From: JAJFKB01 sp965230515 | GTDB lineage: Bacteria; Pseudomonadota; Gammaproteobacteria; Pseudomonadales; IMCC2047 | Length of the DNA stretch: 64,000 nt | NCBI GenBank assembly: GCA_965230515.1 | Contig: OZ246007.1 | Location: 1,550,001-1,614,000 of the forward strand | Reading direction: 5' to 3' | In this document: positions 9,167 through 18,591 of the stretch, one piece after another | How the letters are laid out: each line of letters starts with the position of its first letter | Position numbering within the stretch: the stretch's first letter is position 1 | Translations under genes and position numbers: made by a program | Notes under the pieces: generated by a model | Told to the model about the DNA's origin: nothing | What the model saw: only the letters and a program-made list of their open reading frames with translations | The model's database searches: none

Positions 9167-9638
9167 TCGGCCCGGTAGCTATGCGCTTATTCTACAAGCG
9201 CCAGAGAACTTTGAGCTAGAAATAGGGAAACTCGGGAAGTTGCCTGGTAACGCAGGCTTCTATGTCTATTGTGGCAGTGCCTTTGGCCCAGGTGGCGTGG
9301 CGGCAAGAGTGAAACACCATAGCACCATTTCAGAAAAGCCCCACTGGCATATCGACTATTTACGCACAGCTTCGACTCTGAGTGAGGTATGGTATTGCCA
9401 CGACCAGATAAAAAGAGAACATGATTGGTCACAATTGCTAGCCAGCTATGCCAACTCCAGTTTGCCAATGCGCGGGTTTGGCTCCTCCGATTGCCAGTGC
9501 AACAGTCACCTGATCTATTTCAAATCCCGGCCCAGCCTGCCGAGTTTTAGACAGAAGATAAAAACACACCACCCCAACCATTGGACCGGCGCATCCGGAC
9601 AACCGGTGCTACGGGTCTGTTCCGAGAAATCGGAATAG
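9159..9638 (+). CDS. DUF123 (GIY-YIG-like) nuclease-related protein
   Basis: This 159-residue protein matches the DUF123 branch of the GIY-YIG superfamily: GSYALIL at the start, GFYVYCGSAFGPGGVAARVKHH (the GIY and YIG-like strands and the basic helix) near residues 30-50, then HWHIDYL. A conserved CxCxSH-like element (DCQCNSHL) follows. I chose the ATG at 9159, inside the end of the ATL gene; a TTG at 9150 is also open. DUF123 domains occur fused to endonuclease III in archaea, so a DNA-repair role beside ATL is reasonable but unproven. Confidence 0.83.
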   Translation: MDNRPGSYALILQAPENFELEIGKLGKLPGNAGFYVYCGSAFGPGGVAARVKHHSTISEKPHWHIDYLRTASTLSEVWYCHDQIKREHDWSQLLASYANSSLPMRGFGSSDCQCNSHLIYFKSRPSLPSFRQKIKTHHPNHWTGASGQPVLRVCSEKSE

Positions 9639-9708
9639 AAGATATCTGGATCTTCAATAAAATCTATCTGTTGTTTTAGTGATCGTAAGTCACCTTAAGG
9701 AGTCATCC

Positions 9709-10143
9709 ATGATTAGAAGATTCTATGCTAAATCTGCTGTTCTTTTTATTTCTTTGTTAATGTTCTCGCCCTTCTCGTTAGCTCGTGACTGGTCGCCAGA
9801 AGAATTAGTAGGCACCCATATCTTTGAAGGGGCAAATGGCTTCGCAATATTTTCCAAAACACATTTGATGTGGATATTAACCAACAATCAGAAAGCACAG
9901 AAGGAAGGCGAGAAAGTTGATTTGTTGGCTTCGCTTCAGGGTGAAGCCGTAGGCGGCACTTATCAGGTAACAGGTGAAGACCGAATGATCCTAAACATCA
10001 GCCATTCAATGGATGCGGAAATGGTCGGCCAACAGTGGCATTATGAAATGCAATGGCTGGGTAAAGATCGAGTGCGCTTTTGGGTACTCAACCCGGACGG
10101 CAGTAGAAGCCCACGAACCGGCATCGCCAATAAAATAAACTAG
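9709..10143 (+). CDS. Secreted protein of unknown function
   Basis: This 144-residue protein has a clear Sec signal (positive start MIRR, hydrophobic core to about residue 24, cleavage likely after SLA). The mature part begins with RDWSPEELVGTHIFEGANG and continues as alternating beta strands with Trp and Gly. That suggests a small beta-barrel or lipocalin-like fold, but I do not recognise the family. The ATG at 9709 has AAGGAG six bases upstream and is preferred over the GTG at 9679. It stands alone, with a converging LuxR-type gene downstream. Confidence 0.7.
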   Translation: MIRRFYAKSAVLFISLLMFSPFSLARDWSPEELVGTHIFEGANGFAIFSKTHLMWILTNNQKAQKEGEKVDLLASLQGEAVGGTYQVTGEDRMILNISHSMDAEMVGQQWHYEMQWLGKDRVRFWVLNPDGSRSPRTGIANKIN

Positions 10144-10189
10144 GGGAAATGACCTGAGACCACTGGTGGCACGTAAAAAGAGCGGTCAG

Positions 10190-10900
10190 CTAGTGCAAGC
10201 CTCCGCTTTGCACTAACATCGCTACCGCATGCACCCGATTACGAGCACCAAGACGCCGTATCGCTTCTTCAATATGCTTGTTAACGGTGTCTTCCTTGAT
10301 TTTCATGTGATGCGCAATCTGCTTTGAACTATAACCTTCCCCGGAATATGCCAGGCAATCCATTTGACGTTGAGTCAAACTCGATACCAATTCATTGGAC
10401 GCCGAACCGATAACGCTGTTCTGATAAAAACAAACCAGAGCACATAGATCGCTAAGACTTTCCCTGATAAAACTTTGGCAATCCTGTTTTGATGCTAAAG
10501 GCAAAGTTAAAAGGTAGAAGTGGTTCTCGTTAAATTTGAATGGTATGGTCATGCCATAAACATAACCGAGCTGATAATACTGTGACACAAAATGCTTTTC
10601 TTGTTCGTTTAACTGCGAAATATTTAACGCCTCATCCCATAAAGATGGCATGGCTGTTTCCATACAGTGTCGTATGACCGGATCATGAATTCCATTGCCT
10701 AGAGAAGCGTAGTATTTAAAGAACTGCCCGGGCAAATGATTGACCGAATACATTAAGGTGTTCTTGGTTCTCAGGCCTTCCCCATAACCAAAATCACGCA
10801 CGCCAATTGATGCTAAATAGTCCGAGAAAACGCGCTGCGAATCAGCAAAGCTGGTAACCCCGCGCAAGCGATCAAAGTACTCAAGACAATTTAAATTCAT
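10190..10900 (-). CDS. LuxR-family transcriptional regulator (solo, autoinducer-binding-like domain)
   Basis: This 236-residue protein has an N-terminal ligand domain (about 10-160) and a C-terminal LuxR helix-turn-helix (about 170-232: LTQRQMDCLAYSGEGYSSKQ then DTVNKHIEEAIRRLGARNR). In the ligand domain the DP pair (HDPVIRHC), a downstream Trp (SLWDEA) and the GYVYGMTIPF strand are kept, but Phe stands where the family's first ligand Trp is expected. There is no luxI-type synthase gene nearby, so it is a solo that may sense another molecule. AGGAGG lies just upstream of the start. It is divergent from a TonB-dependent receptor gene. Confidence 0.88.
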   Translation of the reverse strand: MNLNCLEYFDRLRGVTSFADSQRVFSDYLASIGVRDFGYGEGLRTKNTLMYSVNHLPGQFFKYYASLGNGIHDPVIRHCMETAMPSLWDEALNISQLNEQEKHFVSQYYQLGYVYGMTIPFKFNENHFYLLTLPLASKQDCQSFIRESLSDLCALVCFYQNSVIGSASNELVSSLTQRQMDCLAYSGEGYSSKQIAHHMKIKEDTVNKHIEEAIRRLGARNRVHAVAMLVQSGGLH

Positions 10901-11260
10901 TCGTCAAATTCCTCCTAATCAGGCTGCCCTGAATAGGGATAATTTAGGAGACAGTTTGAAATTCTACATCCCTTTTATCAAAAAATGAATCACTCTGACA
11001 CTTTCAGATTTTTTTCCACCCTCCGATATCTCGGAATATGACTATATTTCCTGCTCATTATTATAGTGACAAAAGGATAACAGGAAATTAGCACCACCAA
11101 CCTGGGATAGATGCAGGTCAGGATCGCACTCAATTAGTTGGATACCTGTATCGATCAAGGCAGATCACTAAAGCACTAGTAAAACGACCGCGGATGTCCG
11201 CACTATGAAATTCAAAGACCTTGTAAAACTAGAAATAACATCGATTGAGGGGAGAAGTAT
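10901..11260. promoter_or_regulatory. Divergent control region between luxR-type and TonB-receptor genes
   Basis: This 360-bp gap lies between the diverging LuxR-type regulator and the receptor gene, so it must hold both promoters. It is AT-rich around 10970-11070. A small palindrome GCGGATGTCCGC lies at 11190-11201, and a purine-rich ribosome site (GAGGGGAG) sits just before the receptor ATG. I see no clear lux-box-like 20-bp palindrome, so the regulator's target site cannot be assigned by eye. Confidence 0.45.
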
Positions 11261-13516
11261 ATGAGTAAATTCAATAACTATATGTTACCAGCAGTTGCTC
11301 TATTGATCACCGCAGGGCCATCCGTGCAAGCAGCGATGCTGGAAGAAATCACCGTTACTGCGCAGAAAAGAGAACAATCTGCACAGGACATTGGATTGGC
11401 GGTCACCGCTTTTGACAGCAATACCTTACGAGAAACCCAATCCACTGATATTTTTGCAATTGCCGACCAACTGCCTAATGTGCAAGCCTACGCCAGTGTT
11501 AACGTCCGATCTTTTACCATTCGCGGCATTGGACTCAATGAATTTGATTCACACTTCGATTCACCCGTCGCCGTGCATATGGACGAAGTCTTTATCAGCA
11601 AGCCCTTTATGATCTCGATGCCGTTTTTTGATATGGGTCGTGCCGAAGCACTCAAAGGCCCACAAGGGACACTATTTGGTCGCAACACAACCGGAGGCGC
11701 GGTTAATTTCTATACACAAGAGCCGACCCAGGAATTTGCCGCTGGCGTTGACCTGGGTGCCGATAGCCATGACAGATACCGAGCTGAAGGTTATGTCAGT
11801 GGCGGCATTACAGAGCAACTCAGCGGCCGTTTCTCTTTTTACTTGGGCGAAGCCAGTGGGGGCCCTTATGACAACCTGTTTGATGGCGAAGAGCTAGGGC
11901 AATGGAATCAAAAAGCCTTTCGCGGGCAACTACTTTGGGACCTTGATGAGACTCAAATTCGGCTTTTAGTGCACAGTGGGCGCGACAAAAGTACCCGCAT
12001 GCCATTTAAAGGGCCAGGAATCTGGAACCCTGGTTTAGCGCCAGCTCCCTTTTGTGATGCACTGTTCAGCGGAGGCACCATTGACAACCCGGGAGCCTGT
12101 CTCAAATTTGGCGGTCTGGGATCAAATCCCGCAGGTGAGGTTGAGCCCTCCGACCCACATACGGTAAACCAGGACTACGCTCCCAAAGCCAACAATGAAG
12201 CTTATGGCGGTTTTTTGAGGATTGAACATGATCTTGGTTGGGCCGACCTGACCTCGATTACCGCATTTGAGACTTTCGACCAGGATTCACAGGAAGACAG
12301 CGACAGTTCGATTTATGTTTCAGCCAATACCGACTGGTACGCCACTATCGACCAATTTACTCAGGAACTGCGTTTAGTTGGTGACATCTCTGATCAATGG
12401 CACTATGTTGCAGGTCTGTTTTATGAGCACGATGAACTGGAGCAGTTTGACAGCGCCAACCTTGTCGGTCACCCCCTTGCAGGACCACTCGCGTTACCAC
12501 CAGGACGTCTGGCGGCGGAGTTTTCCCAAGAAGTAGACTCCTATGCCCTCTTTGTTCATAGCGAATACGAGTTTAGTGAATTCTGGAAGCTTAACCTTGG
12601 CCTTAGGTATACCATAGACGAGCTCACCGTAGATGGCATGACCTTTGTCGGCAGTGACGACCCAAAGGGTGATAGAGACCGTGTAAGCGTGCTATTCCCC
12701 GTAGATTCTGCGAATGGCGCTGACCGTCGCGACACCGACTTTTCCTTTAAGCTCGGCTTAGACTGGACGCCAAGAGATAATCTGCTGGCTTACGCCAGTC
12801 TTACTACCGGCTACCGTGCCGGCGGTTACGCAGTGCCTTTCGGTGGTGTCATTACCGAGTTTGACCCCGAAGAGATGACCGCCTGGGAAGCAGGCCTAAA
12901 AAGCCGTTGGCTGGACGAGACATTACAGGTTAACCTGGCGGTGTTCTTCTACGAATACGAAGACCTTCAGGTCAACGTGGACGATCCACTCTCACCCTTG
13001 GTGCCAATTACCCGCAATATCGGTGAATCCGAGACCTTTGGCTTTGAAGGTGATATCTGGTGGGCACCAAACGAACAGTGGGATTTCAAACTGGGCTTTG
13101 GTTATCTTGATGCGGAGTTTAAAAAATCAGACCGTGCGGTAACCACCTATGCTGGCCCGATTAGCCTGGAAGGCAAACGGCCAGTCAACACTCCCGAATG
13201 GACCTATAACGGAATGGCCCGCTACGAACGCCCCCTTACCGATACGCTTATCCTGACAGCAATGCTTGACTTCCAGTGGACTGATGAGCGTTTTTACGAG
13301 GTCACCAACCAAACCTTTGATCGCGCAGATTCTTACTACGTTGCTAACGCGCGAATTGCTCTGGGGTCAAGCGATGGCCACTGGGACATCGCGCTTTGGG
13401 GTAGAAACATTACTGACGAGGAATATATCTCCTATCTGAACAACATCGGCTTTTTCGCCATTAACCAATATGGGGAGCCAGCGACCTATGGTTTGTCATT
13501 TGGTTACCGCTATTAA
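11261..13516 (+). CDS. TonB-dependent outer-membrane receptor
   Basis: This 751-residue protein has a signal peptide (to about residue 25), a TonB-box-like segment (EEITVTAQKRE, residues 28-38), a plug domain (about 40-155, with FTIRGIGLNEF and GPQGTLFGRNTTGGAVN) and a 22-strand barrel ending in the aromatic YGLSFGYRY. The type with EEITVTAQKR and GTLFGRNTTGGA is widespread in marine proteobacteria and sphingomonads. Members import diverse organic compounds, iron complexes or sterol-like molecules using the Ton system. The ligand is not readable. The LuxR solo upstream may regulate it, and the HDAC-like gene downstream may process its cargo. Confidence 0.92.
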   Translation: MSKFNNYMLPAVALLITAGPSVQAAMLEEITVTAQKREQSAQDIGLAVTAFDSNTLRETQSTDIFAIADQLPNVQAYASVNVRSFTIRGIGLNEFDSHFDSPVAVHMDEVFISKPFMISMPFFDMGRAEALKGPQGTLFGRNTTGGAVNFYTQEPTQEFAAGVDLGADSHDRYRAEGYVSGGITEQLSGRFSFYLGEASGGPYDNLFDGEELGQWNQKAFRGQLLWDLDETQIRLLVHSGRDKSTRMPFKGPGIWNPGLAPAPFCDALFSGGTIDNPGACLKFGGLGSNPAGEVEPSDPHTVNQDYAPKANNEAYGGFLRIEHDLGWADLTSITAFETFDQDSQEDSDSSIYVSANTDWYATIDQFTQELRLVGDISDQWHYVAGLFYEHDELEQFDSANLVGHPLAGPLALPPGRLAAEFSQEVDSYALFVHSEYEFSEFWKLNLGLRYTIDELTVDGMTFVGSDDPKGDRDRVSVLFPVDSANGADRRDTDFSFKLGLDWTPRDNLLAYASLTTGYRAGGYAVPFGGVITEFDPEEMTAWEAGLKSRWLDETLQVNLAVFFYEYEDLQVNVDDPLSPLVPITRNIGESETFGFEGDIWWAPNEQWDFKLGFGYLDAEFKKSDRAVTTYAGPISLEGKRPVNTPEWTYNGMARYERPLTDTLILTAMLDFQWTDERFYEVTNQTFDRADSYYVANARIALGSSDGHWDIALWGRNITDEEYISYLNNIGFFAINQYGEPATYGLSFGYRY

Positions 13517-13543
13517 CAGGTAGCTGAAAAAAGTGCGCCAACT

Positions 13544-13590
13544 GGGGTGAGGTAGCAACGCCCTCCTGCTTCCTCACCCCTCTCTTCTCT
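13544..13590 (+). terminator. Stem-loop between receptor and deacetylase genes
   Basis: A 9-bp perfect stem (GGGGTGAGG at 13544-13552 pairing with CCTCACCCC at 13572-13580) is followed by a pyrimidine-rich run of T and C. It could partly end transcription after the receptor gene or protect the receptor mRNA. The run is not pure T, so it is probably a leaky terminator. Confidence 0.5.
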
Positions 13591-13626
13591 CCACCTTTTT
13601 AACTTCTATATTCCCAAGGAGTCAAT

Positions 13627-14736
13627 ATGAGCACAGGCATAGTTTGGCACGAAAGATACGTCTGGCACGACACAGGAACGTTTGCGGGTGTCATTCCTTC
13701 GGGTGGTTTTAATCAACCGTTTATGCACACCGACAGTCCGGAATCGAAACGACGCATTTATGCATTGTTAGAAGTAAGCGGCATTTTAGATAAGCTAACA
13801 AAGATTAACGCCCGTCAGGCAAATCCGGATCAGCTATCCTACATACATGACCCGGTTTACATAGCCAACATCAAAAGCATGAGCGATAACGGTGGTGGTG
13901 ACGCTGGAGAGCTAACCCCCTTTGGCCAGGGCAGCTTTGAAATAGCCTGCTTAGCCGCCGGTGGGGCAATACAGGCAGCAGACGCTGTATTTGAGGGAAC
14001 AGTAAAAAACGCCTATGCACTAATTCGCCCCTGTGGTCACCACGCGGAAAAAGACCGGGGCCGCGGGTTTAGTCTGTTTAACAATGTTGCCATCACTGCC
14101 AAACACCTGCAGAATGCACACAATGTGAAACGCATTGCGATTGTCGATTGGGATGTTCACCACGGTAACGGTACTGAACAGGCGTTTTACCAAGATCCCA
14201 ATGTGCTGACTATTTCTATTCACCAAAACAATTGTTATCCCCCTGCTTCCGGGCCACTTTCCGCTAATGGCGCCGAAGCAGGAGCCGGAGCAAACTTGAA
14301 CATTCCACTGCCTCCCGGCTGCGGACATGCCGCCTACATGGCCGCAATGGACCAAGTCATCGCACCAGCTTTGGAAAAATTTAACCCCGACTTTATGCTC
14401 GTCGCATCAGGACTTGATATGGGCGCAATGGACCCCCTCGCTCGAATGCTTTGTGACAGCGAAACTTGTCGCGCGCTCACCCAAGGGGTCATGGAGGTCG
14501 CTGACCAGGTCTGCGATGGTAAGCTGGTGCTGGCACATGAAGGAGGTTATCACGAGGCCATGGTGCCATTTATGGGGCTGGCCATCATCGAACAGCTTTC
14601 CGGAATTAAAACAGAAGTTGAAGACCCATTTCTGCAAATAGTTGCGGGCCAGGGCGGCATGGAACTCTTGCCCCACCAGGAAGCCATTATCGATCAAGCG
14701 GCCAGGCTGGTGAATAACGTTCCAACGGAAGCTTAA
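13627..14736 (+). CDS. Class II histone deacetylase-family (acetylpolyamine amidohydrolase-like) hydrolase
   Basis: This 369-residue protein shows the zinc deacetylase fold. RPCGHHAEKDRGRGF (around residue 134) carries the catalytic His pair. AIVDWDVHHGNGTEQAFY (around 173) carries the metal-binding Asp and His, ASGLDMGAMDPL holds the second Asp, and AHEGGYHE holds the Gly-Gly-Tyr loop. Bacterial relatives deacetylate small molecules such as acetylpolyamines rather than histones. AAGGAG lies just upstream of the ATG. Its position behind the TonB receptor suggests it acts on an imported N-acetylated compound (inference). Confidence 0.88.
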   Translation: MSTGIVWHERYVWHDTGTFAGVIPSGGFNQPFMHTDSPESKRRIYALLEVSGILDKLTKINARQANPDQLSYIHDPVYIANIKSMSDNGGGDAGELTPFGQGSFEIACLAAGGAIQAADAVFEGTVKNAYALIRPCGHHAEKDRGRGFSLFNNVAITAKHLQNAHNVKRIAIVDWDVHHGNGTEQAFYQDPNVLTISIHQNNCYPPASGPLSANGAEAGAGANLNIPLPPGCGHAAYMAAMDQVIAPALEKFNPDFMLVASGLDMGAMDPLARMLCDSETCRALTQGVMEVADQVCDGKLVLAHEGGYHEAMVPFMGLAIIEQLSGIKTEVEDPFLQIVAGQGGMELLPHQEAIIDQAARLVNNVPTEA

Positions 14737-14769
14737 GAATAGGTAATTAAATCCTCTCGAACTCCGGGT

Positions 14770-15519
14770 CTATTTGTATATTTCAACAGAGATATGGCCC
14801 GGTGTCCTGCGACGATGTTTACGCAACCCTTTTTCCTTTAGCGCGGTCATGCTTTGTTCGACCATTTCAGGGCCGCCGCAAATCATCACATGCGCCAGTT
14901 CCGGGTCAATTTCCAGGCCTGCCATCTGCTCCAAATCGCCAGCACGAATGGCTTCTGGAATGCGCTGATGTAAAGTTCCGGAAACTACTTCACGGGTAAC
15001 AGACACTACTTTTATAAACTGTTTGGGATGCTGATTTGCTAATCGCTGCGTCAGCTCCTGGTAGGCCAGTTCATCTGCTGACCGAACCCCATGAACCAGC
15101 ACTATTTTATCGAACCGCTGCCAGGGCTCCGCGGTTTTCAAAATAGATAAAAAGGGGCCAAGCGCAGTTCCGGTCGCCAACATCCAGAAATGCTTACATT
15201 CAGGCACCTCGGACAGGGTTAAAAATCCTGCGACCGTATTGGAAAGATAAACGGGGTCACCCGCTTTCAATTGATGTAAACGCGTGGAGAGCGGACCGCC
15301 CGGTACTTTATTAAAATAGAACTCGACAACAGGCTCATCAGGCGCATTAACTAACGAATAGGCCCTAGCCAGCATTCCATTACCGTCTGCATCTGGCAAC
15401 GCAAGACGGGTAAACTGGCCCGCTTTGAATCTCGGTAGCCTGGTCTTTACTCGAAGAGAGCAGAGACGTTCATTCCAACGAAAGTTCTCTAACACTTCCC
15501 CTTGAGTCCACTTTTCCAT
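14770..15519 (-). CDS. fpr: Ferredoxin/flavodoxin--NADP+ reductase
   Basis: This 249-residue protein matches bacterial Fpr in length. The FAD domain carries RAYSLVNAP (the RxYS motif) near residue 64 and KVPGGPLSTRL. The NADP domain carries GTALGPFLSIL and MICGGPEMV, and the tail ends in EIYK where other subclass members end in an aromatic dipeptide. It moves electrons between NADPH and ferredoxin or flavodoxin in the cytoplasm. It converges with the HDAC-like gene, 33 bp apart, and is divergent from the phosphatase gene. Confidence 0.92.
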   Translation of the reverse strand: MEKWTQGEVLENFRWNERLCSLRVKTRLPRFKAGQFTRLALPDADGNGMLARAYSLVNAPDEPVVEFYFNKVPGGPLSTRLHQLKAGDPVYLSNTVAGFLTLSEVPECKHFWMLATGTALGPFLSILKTAEPWQRFDKIVLVHGVRSADELAYQELTQRLANQHPKQFIKVVSVTREVVSGTLHQRIPEAIRAGDLEQMAGLEIDPELAHVMICGGPEMVEQSMTALKEKGLRKHRRRTPGHISVEIYK

Positions 15520-15643
15520 TGTTAGCCTCTTTTTCTATAGAAAAATTTGTCGCTTTCTATCTGATGCTGTTCAGTCGCTATGGGTTCCTTGCTAGACTCC
15601 TCTTTTTTATTACGACAGCTCATCAACATACGAAGGGTACATT

Positions 15644-16315
15644 ATGCATAAATCAGCGCTTTTTATAATCTCCATATTGCTACTACTCAGCGCATGCAGT
15701 GTCGATGTTACCCAACCAAATGCGCTGTCACAATCAGGCTATGGAAACATTAGTGTTACAGAAATCGAAAATGGGCTACCTCAGGAAAGCATCGCTGTCG
15801 GCTTTGACGTGGATGATACCGTACTTTTCTCCAGCCCTGCTTTTTACTACGTGGCTTTTAACCTGGATGGCAGCGACGGTTTTAACAAATACGGGTCTAA
15901 ACCCTTTGAGCAGGCACAGGCCTGGGAAGATATAAACAATGAGTTTGATAAATTCAGTCTGCCCAAGAAAATTGCATCCCGGCTAATCAACATGCATCTG
16001 TCGAGAGGGGATGAGATCTATTTTATTACCGCTCGTCAGCCCTCAGCGAATGAGCAGCTTAGCGCTCTTCTACAACGAATTTTTAAGATAGCAGAGATGA
16101 ACCCGGTTATTTTTATGGGACACAAATCCAAAGCTGAACCGATACGCAAGCTTAACATTCAACTCTATTATGGCGATTCCGATTCCGATATCAAAGAAGC
16201 GCAGGACGCTGGCGCGCGCGCCATTCGTGTCCTCAGGGCAGCCAACTCAACAGATCCTCGAAAACTGAATCTCGGTGGTTTTGGAGAATCCGTGCTGACT
16301 GATTCGGACCTGTAA
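15644..16315 (+). CDS. Class B acid phosphatase-like HAD lipoprotein (AphA family)
   Basis: This 223-residue protein has a lipoprotein signal with lipobox LSAC (Cys18), then a HAD phosphatase domain. The nucleophile motif is FDVDDTVLFSSPAFYY (Asp55 nucleophile, Asp57 acid), the central motif is FITARQ, and the metal motif is YGDSDSDIKEAQ. The end (IRVLRAANST...GGFGES) closely follows E. coli AphA. AphA hydrolyses nucleotides and other phosphomonoesters in the periplasm. This version appears anchored in a membrane instead of free. It stands alone. Confidence 0.9.
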   Translation: MHKSALFIISILLLLSACSVDVTQPNALSQSGYGNISVTEIENGLPQESIAVGFDVDDTVLFSSPAFYYVAFNLDGSDGFNKYGSKPFEQAQAWEDINNEFDKFSLPKKIASRLINMHLSRGDEIYFITARQPSANEQLSALLQRIFKIAEMNPVIFMGHKSKAEPIRKLNIQLYYGDSDSDIKEAQDAGARAIRVLRAANSTDPRKLNLGGFGESVLTDSDL

Positions 16316-16368
16316 CTTACCAGTCAACGCTTCACTATAGACCACCTTAGCACTAGCAGAACTGTCAC

Positions 16369-16824
16369 TTACTCCGCAAATCGAAGCTCAAGGTATTCTG
16401 CTATCATTGCCGGTTTGGCTGAACCTTCCACCTCGACGGTAACCTCGATGTTTAACATCAGTTGCCCAGGCCTTTTTTCAGCGGCATCCGTCAATTTAAT
16501 ACGGCTTCGTACCTGGCTGCCAGAAGGCACTGGCGCCAAGAACCGTACTTTATCAAAGCCGTAGTTAACCCGGACCAAAAATCCGTCGATATTAAACGCA
16601 CTTTGTTCTACAAAATAGGCTACTAGCGACAGGGTTAGAAGGCCGTGGGCTATTGTTCCACCAAAGGGGGTATGCTTGGCTCGCTCGGGATCGGTATGGA
16701 TGAACTGTCTGTCTAAAGTAATTTCGGCAAACTGATTAATCTTATGCTGATCAACCATTAGCCATTCGGTGACCGCCACCTCCTGACCAATGTACTCATT
16801 CAGGTTTTCTTTTTGTATATTCAT
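16369..16824 (-). CDS. MaoC-like hot-dog dehydratase ((R)-enoyl-CoA hydratase type)
   Basis: This 151-residue protein is a single hot-dog domain. The hydratase active site is visible: Asp and His in LDRQFIHTDPE, and the GGTIAHGLLTLSL helix. Relatives such as PhaJ hydrate trans-2-enoyl-CoA to (R)-3-hydroxyacyl-CoA, which feeds PHA synthases; phaC is present 16 kb away, so such a role is possible. AGGAAAG lies upstream of the ATG at 16824, which fits the family start better than the upstream ATG at 16845. Confidence 0.88.
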   Translation of the reverse strand: MNIQKENLNEYIGQEVAVTEWLMVDQHKINQFAEITLDRQFIHTDPERAKHTPFGGTIAHGLLTLSLVAYFVEQSAFNIDGFLVRVNYGFDKVRFLAPVPSGSQVRSRIKLTDAAEKRPGQLMLNIEVTVEVEGSAKPAMIAEYLELRFAE

Positions 16825-17083
16825 AACGCTTTCCTTTCTTCCCACACAATGATAACCGGAGAAAATAAACTCCTCGTTAGCGTTCTTTGATTAGCCTCCT
16901 GTATCTACGCCCTATGAAGGGCTTAATGAATACCATGCCGAAGCTCTAACACCTCGGTGATTTGATCTGTGACGACACTATCTGCTGAAAATGATTGTAA
17001 AAAATCTGCTTGTTTTCATTATTTTAAAACGCTCTATTTACAGCTCTAGCTGCGCAGACTTATTTCTATTATTCATCAAATCA

Positions 17084-18463
17084 TTAAATTATGAAATAAC
17101 AGATTGAAGAAATAATCACAGCACCGAGCAAGTTAATCATCAACCCCCTGCTCGCCATTTCCCGAATAGGGACCTTTCCGCTACCAAAAATAATCGCGTT
17201 GGGTGCGGTCGCGACGGGCAACATAAAGGCACAACTTGCACTCATTGCAGCGGGCACCATCAGTAATGCCGGGTCCATCTGGGTCGCAACTGCCGCTGCT
17301 GCCAAAATAGGCATTAGCAAAGTGGTGGTGGCTGTATTACTGGTCATCTCAGTCATAAAGGTAACCACCAGACAGATTGCCAGCAGCAAGAGCAGAACAG
17401 GGAACGCTGATAACCCAACCAGTTGATTAGCCAGCGCTTCACTTAACCCGGCATTATTGAACGCCTTGGCAATGGCAATCCCGCCGCCAAACAGCAGCAG
17501 CATTCCCCATGGAATACGGTTTGCTGTTTCCCAATCCAGCAATCGACCTCCTTTGCCGTCCGGTACGATAAACATTAGCACCACCGCTGTCAGCGCAACC
17601 GTGGCATCATTTGCTGAAGAAAGATCCAGCCATTGGCTCCAACCACCAAAAGGTTCCTTACGGGTAATCCAGGCTAGCGCAGTGAGGGAAAACACGATCA
17701 AAACCCGCACTTCCGCCTTCTGCCAGCTTCCCTGCCGGGGAATCTCGATATCCTGTTCAACTTCCAGGTTACGCGTCAGCCACCAGCCAATAACCGGAAT
17801 AAAACATATAACAACTGGCAAACCCCATTTCATCCATGACAGGAAGGTCAATTCAATCCCAGTACTTTCGGTATAAATCTTCATAAAAATCAGGTTTGGC
17901 GGGGTGCCAATCGGGGTGCCTATTCCTCCCACACTGGCCGCATAGCATATACCTAACAGGAGTGGAATCATCAGCGTTTTGTTTTTGGCGCTTTCCAATG
18001 TAGCCAGTGCCACCGGCAACAGCATCAAGGTAGTCGCGGTATTAGAAATCCACATGCTTAACAATGCCGAAGCAGCCATAAAACCAAATACAATACGGCG
18101 GTTGTTGGTACCGCCAAACAGGTGCACCATACCCAGCGCAACACGACGGTGGGCGCCATTTTTAGCCATTGCTGTTGACAGGACAAACCCCCCTAACAGC
18201 AGTAAAATCAGCGGATTACCGTAGGATTCAGCGACCTCTTTATGGCTCAACGTGCCAATCAGGGGGAACAATGCAAAGGGTATCAGCGAGGTCGCTGGAA
18301 TGGGAATGGCTTCAAATATCCACCAAAATGCACAGAGCATTGTAATCGCCGCCACTAACGCCGATTGAGTGGGCCAACCCCATTGCAGCATCAACAGGGC
18401 AACCCCGGACGCGATAACCGGGCCGCCCCATAGTGCAAAAAACCGAATTCGCTCTGTATCCAT
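17084..18463 (-). CDS. DASS/SLC13-family sodium:dicarboxylate (or anion) symporter
   Basis: This protein has 459 residues from the ATG at 18463; an upstream in-frame start at 18538 would add 25 polar residues before the first helix. Eleven or so membrane helices are seen. Family motifs include the SNT signature regions WISNTATTLMLLP and MTSNTATTTLLMP, and PIGTPPNLIFM for substrate and sodium binding. Members import C4-dicarboxylates, citrate or sulfate with Na+. The substrate is unassigned. It is a single gene with a flavodoxin-like gene just upstream on the same strand. Confidence 0.9.
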   Translation of the reverse strand: MDTERIRFFALWGGPVIASGVALLMLQWGWPTQSALVAAITMLCAFWWIFEAIPIPATSLIPFALFPLIGTLSHKEVAESYGNPLILLLLGGFVLSTAMAKNGAHRRVALGMVHLFGGTNNRRIVFGFMAASALLSMWISNTATTLMLLPVALATLESAKNKTLMIPLLLGICYAASVGGIGTPIGTPPNLIFMKIYTESTGIELTFLSWMKWGLPVVICFIPVIGWWLTRNLEVEQDIEIPRQGSWQKAEVRVLIVFSLTALAWITRKEPFGGWSQWLDLSSANDATVALTAVVLMFIVPDGKGGRLLDWETANRIPWGMLLLFGGGIAIAKAFNNAGLSEALANQLVGLSAFPVLLLLLAICLVVTFMTEMTSNTATTTLLMPILAAAAVATQMDPALLMVPAAMSASCAFMLPVATAPNAIIFGSGKVPIREMASRGLMINLLGAVIISSICYFII

Positions 18464-18591
18464 GAATGGCAATCTTCTTTTATTGTTCTGACCCGATTGT
18501 AACCAACTGGAAGATTCACACAATACAAATGTCAGCAACCAGACTATATATGGCCTGTTTGGAAATCATAAAAGATGTTCAATCACGGTTA

